From positions 1-39,758 of the forward strand of contig JAVBRB010000038.1 in NCBI GenBank assembly GCA_031548515.1: 39,758 nt of DNA. The letters are read 5' to 3'. Made by a program: the position numbers and the translations under genes. The notes under the pieces are model-generated. The model was not told the origin of the DNA, did no database searches, and was given only the letters and a program-made list of their open reading frames with translations. Below, in pieces: positions 39,185-39,758 of this stretch; position 1 is the first letter of the stretch, and every line of letters begins with the position of its first letter. The DNA is from UBA940 sp031548515 (GTDB taxonomy: Bacteria; Bacteroidota; Bacteroidia; Bacteroidales; Rikenellaceae).

Positions 39185-39726
39185 TAAATAAGGGCCATTA
39201 GTCTTCGTCGTAATTTAGACACATACTCTATGGTCAGACTGTCCGAATGTTGTCTTTGCGTTAAACCAAGAAGATAGTCAGCCAACCGTGCATAATTTTC
39301 TGTAGGAGTTTTGTAATTGCCCTCATAAAGAGTTCCATTATCATAGACAACCATCCACTCCACCTCTGTCCCATCATCGACAATCGTATTATCGACATAA
39401 TTTAAGTCTGATGGAAGTAGTTTCAAGGAATCTTTTATATAGCCTGCTGAAATGGAATCAACTATAAATCTCACGCTCGGTGGGCGAAAACCTATCACCC
39501 AATCACCCAGATTTTCATCATATATTATCATTCCGCCACCAATGTCTTTGAATACAATCTCTGATATATTCTCGACTACAAATACGCTGTTTTGGTCGTA
39601 TTGCGCACCAATAATGAGAGGCTCACCACCAAAGATAGCATAAGGATTTGAATTTTCGCGCGTTTGGGCGAAAGAAATCGTTGCGATCAGCGTCATAGCC
39701 GCCAACAAAAAACGCTTTTTGTTCAT
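39184..39726 (-). CDS. Orphan secreted protein, AT-rich
   Basis: A 180-aa ORF with signal peptide MNKKRFLLAAMTLIATISFAQ. The mature part is acidic and beta-prone (SVFVVENISEIVFKDIGGGMIIYDE, VEWMVVYDNGTLYEGNYKT), with a charged helical C-terminus (TIEYVSKLRRRLMALI). I recognise no domain. The region from about 38900 to the window end is clearly more AT-rich than the genes before it, which may reflect recent acquisition. It is convergent with the GH172 gene. A weak -7 box (TACTTTTA on the minus strand, 39749-39742) precedes it, but the -33 region is too near the window edge to judge. Confidence 0.7.
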   Translation of the reverse strand: MNKKRFLLAAMTLIATISFAQTRENSNPYAIFGGEPLIIGAQYDQNSVFVVENISEIVFKDIGGGMIIYDENLGDWVIGFRPPSVRFIVDSISAGYIKDSLKLLPSDLNYVDNTIVDDGTEVEWMVVYDNGTLYEGNYKTPTENYARLADYLLGLTQRQHSDSLTIEYVSKLRRRLMALI

Positions 39727-39758
39727 AACACAAGAGGCGTTTAAAAGTATGAATTTAT

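Noticed and set aside
1..39758. CRISPR array, rRNA operon, prophage or intact insertion sequence
   Set aside because: No regularly spaced direct repeats, rRNA-like sequence, integrase, transposase or phage genes were found on either strand.

Overview
The window looks like a chromosomal segment of an anaerobic gut-type Bacteroidota, most likely order Bacteroidales and possibly Alistipes/Rikenellaceae-like (the family is inference only). The evidence is a set of promoters matching the Bacteroidota form TTTG-N19-21-TAnnTTTG, starts without Shine-Dalgarno sequences, a NuoCD fusion inside a complex I operon that lacks nuoE/F/G, a Rho factor with a long low-complexity insertion, and typical families of the phylum (DUF3078, DUF3857, GH78 and GH172 lipoproteins, outer-membrane barrels). 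No CRISPR array, rRNA, prophage or intact insertion sequence was seen.

Layout. 1-445: tRNA-Leu(UAA) with its terminator and a nested set of inverted repeats upstream. 445-3341 (minus): a CoA-transferase of the 4-hydroxybutyrate/acetate type, then a PRiA4b ORF3-like protein overlapping miaA. 3504-6555 (plus): three consecutive outer-membrane barrel genes, the last BamA/TamA-like. 6772-7776 (minus): LuxC-type acyl-CoA reductase. 8034-9839 (plus): rho, convergent with a patatin-barrel (type Vd-like) gene (9899-12124, minus). 12548-15169 (plus): GH78 alpha-L-rhamnosidase lipoprotein. 15669-17329 (plus): PhoU-like (DUF47) protein and PiT phosphate transporter, translationally coupled. 17412-27303 (minus): nuoA-B-CD-H-I-J-K-L-M-N. 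27402-28000 (minus): a small secreted orphan with its own promoter, then tRNA-Gly(CCC). 28152-30597 (minus): DUF3078 protein, panB and a SPOUT RNA methyltransferase, each with its own transcription signals. 30653-34528 (minus): two tandem DUF3857 proteins. 34748-35609 (minus): msrB-msrA. 35862-38843 (plus): PfkB sugar kinase and GH172 lipoprotein. 38865-39758: GH172 terminator, then an AT-rich orphan secreted-protein gene and a possible coupled small ORF on the minus strand.

How the genes may work together. The nuo cluster encodes a membrane-bound proton pump without the NADH module. The DUF47-PiT pair handles phosphate import. MsrA/MsrB repair oxidised methionine. The PfkB-GH172 pair reads like a small sugar route: a lipid-anchored glycosidase releases a furanose (alpha-fructoside or D-arabinofuranoside) and a cytosolic kinase phosphorylates it. 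The most unusual non-coding signal is a dispersed structured repeat of about 175 bp. It has two near full-length copies (6569-6742 minus, 15163-15337 plus) and a fragment (12313-12362). One copy overlaps the stop codon of the rhamnosidase gene.
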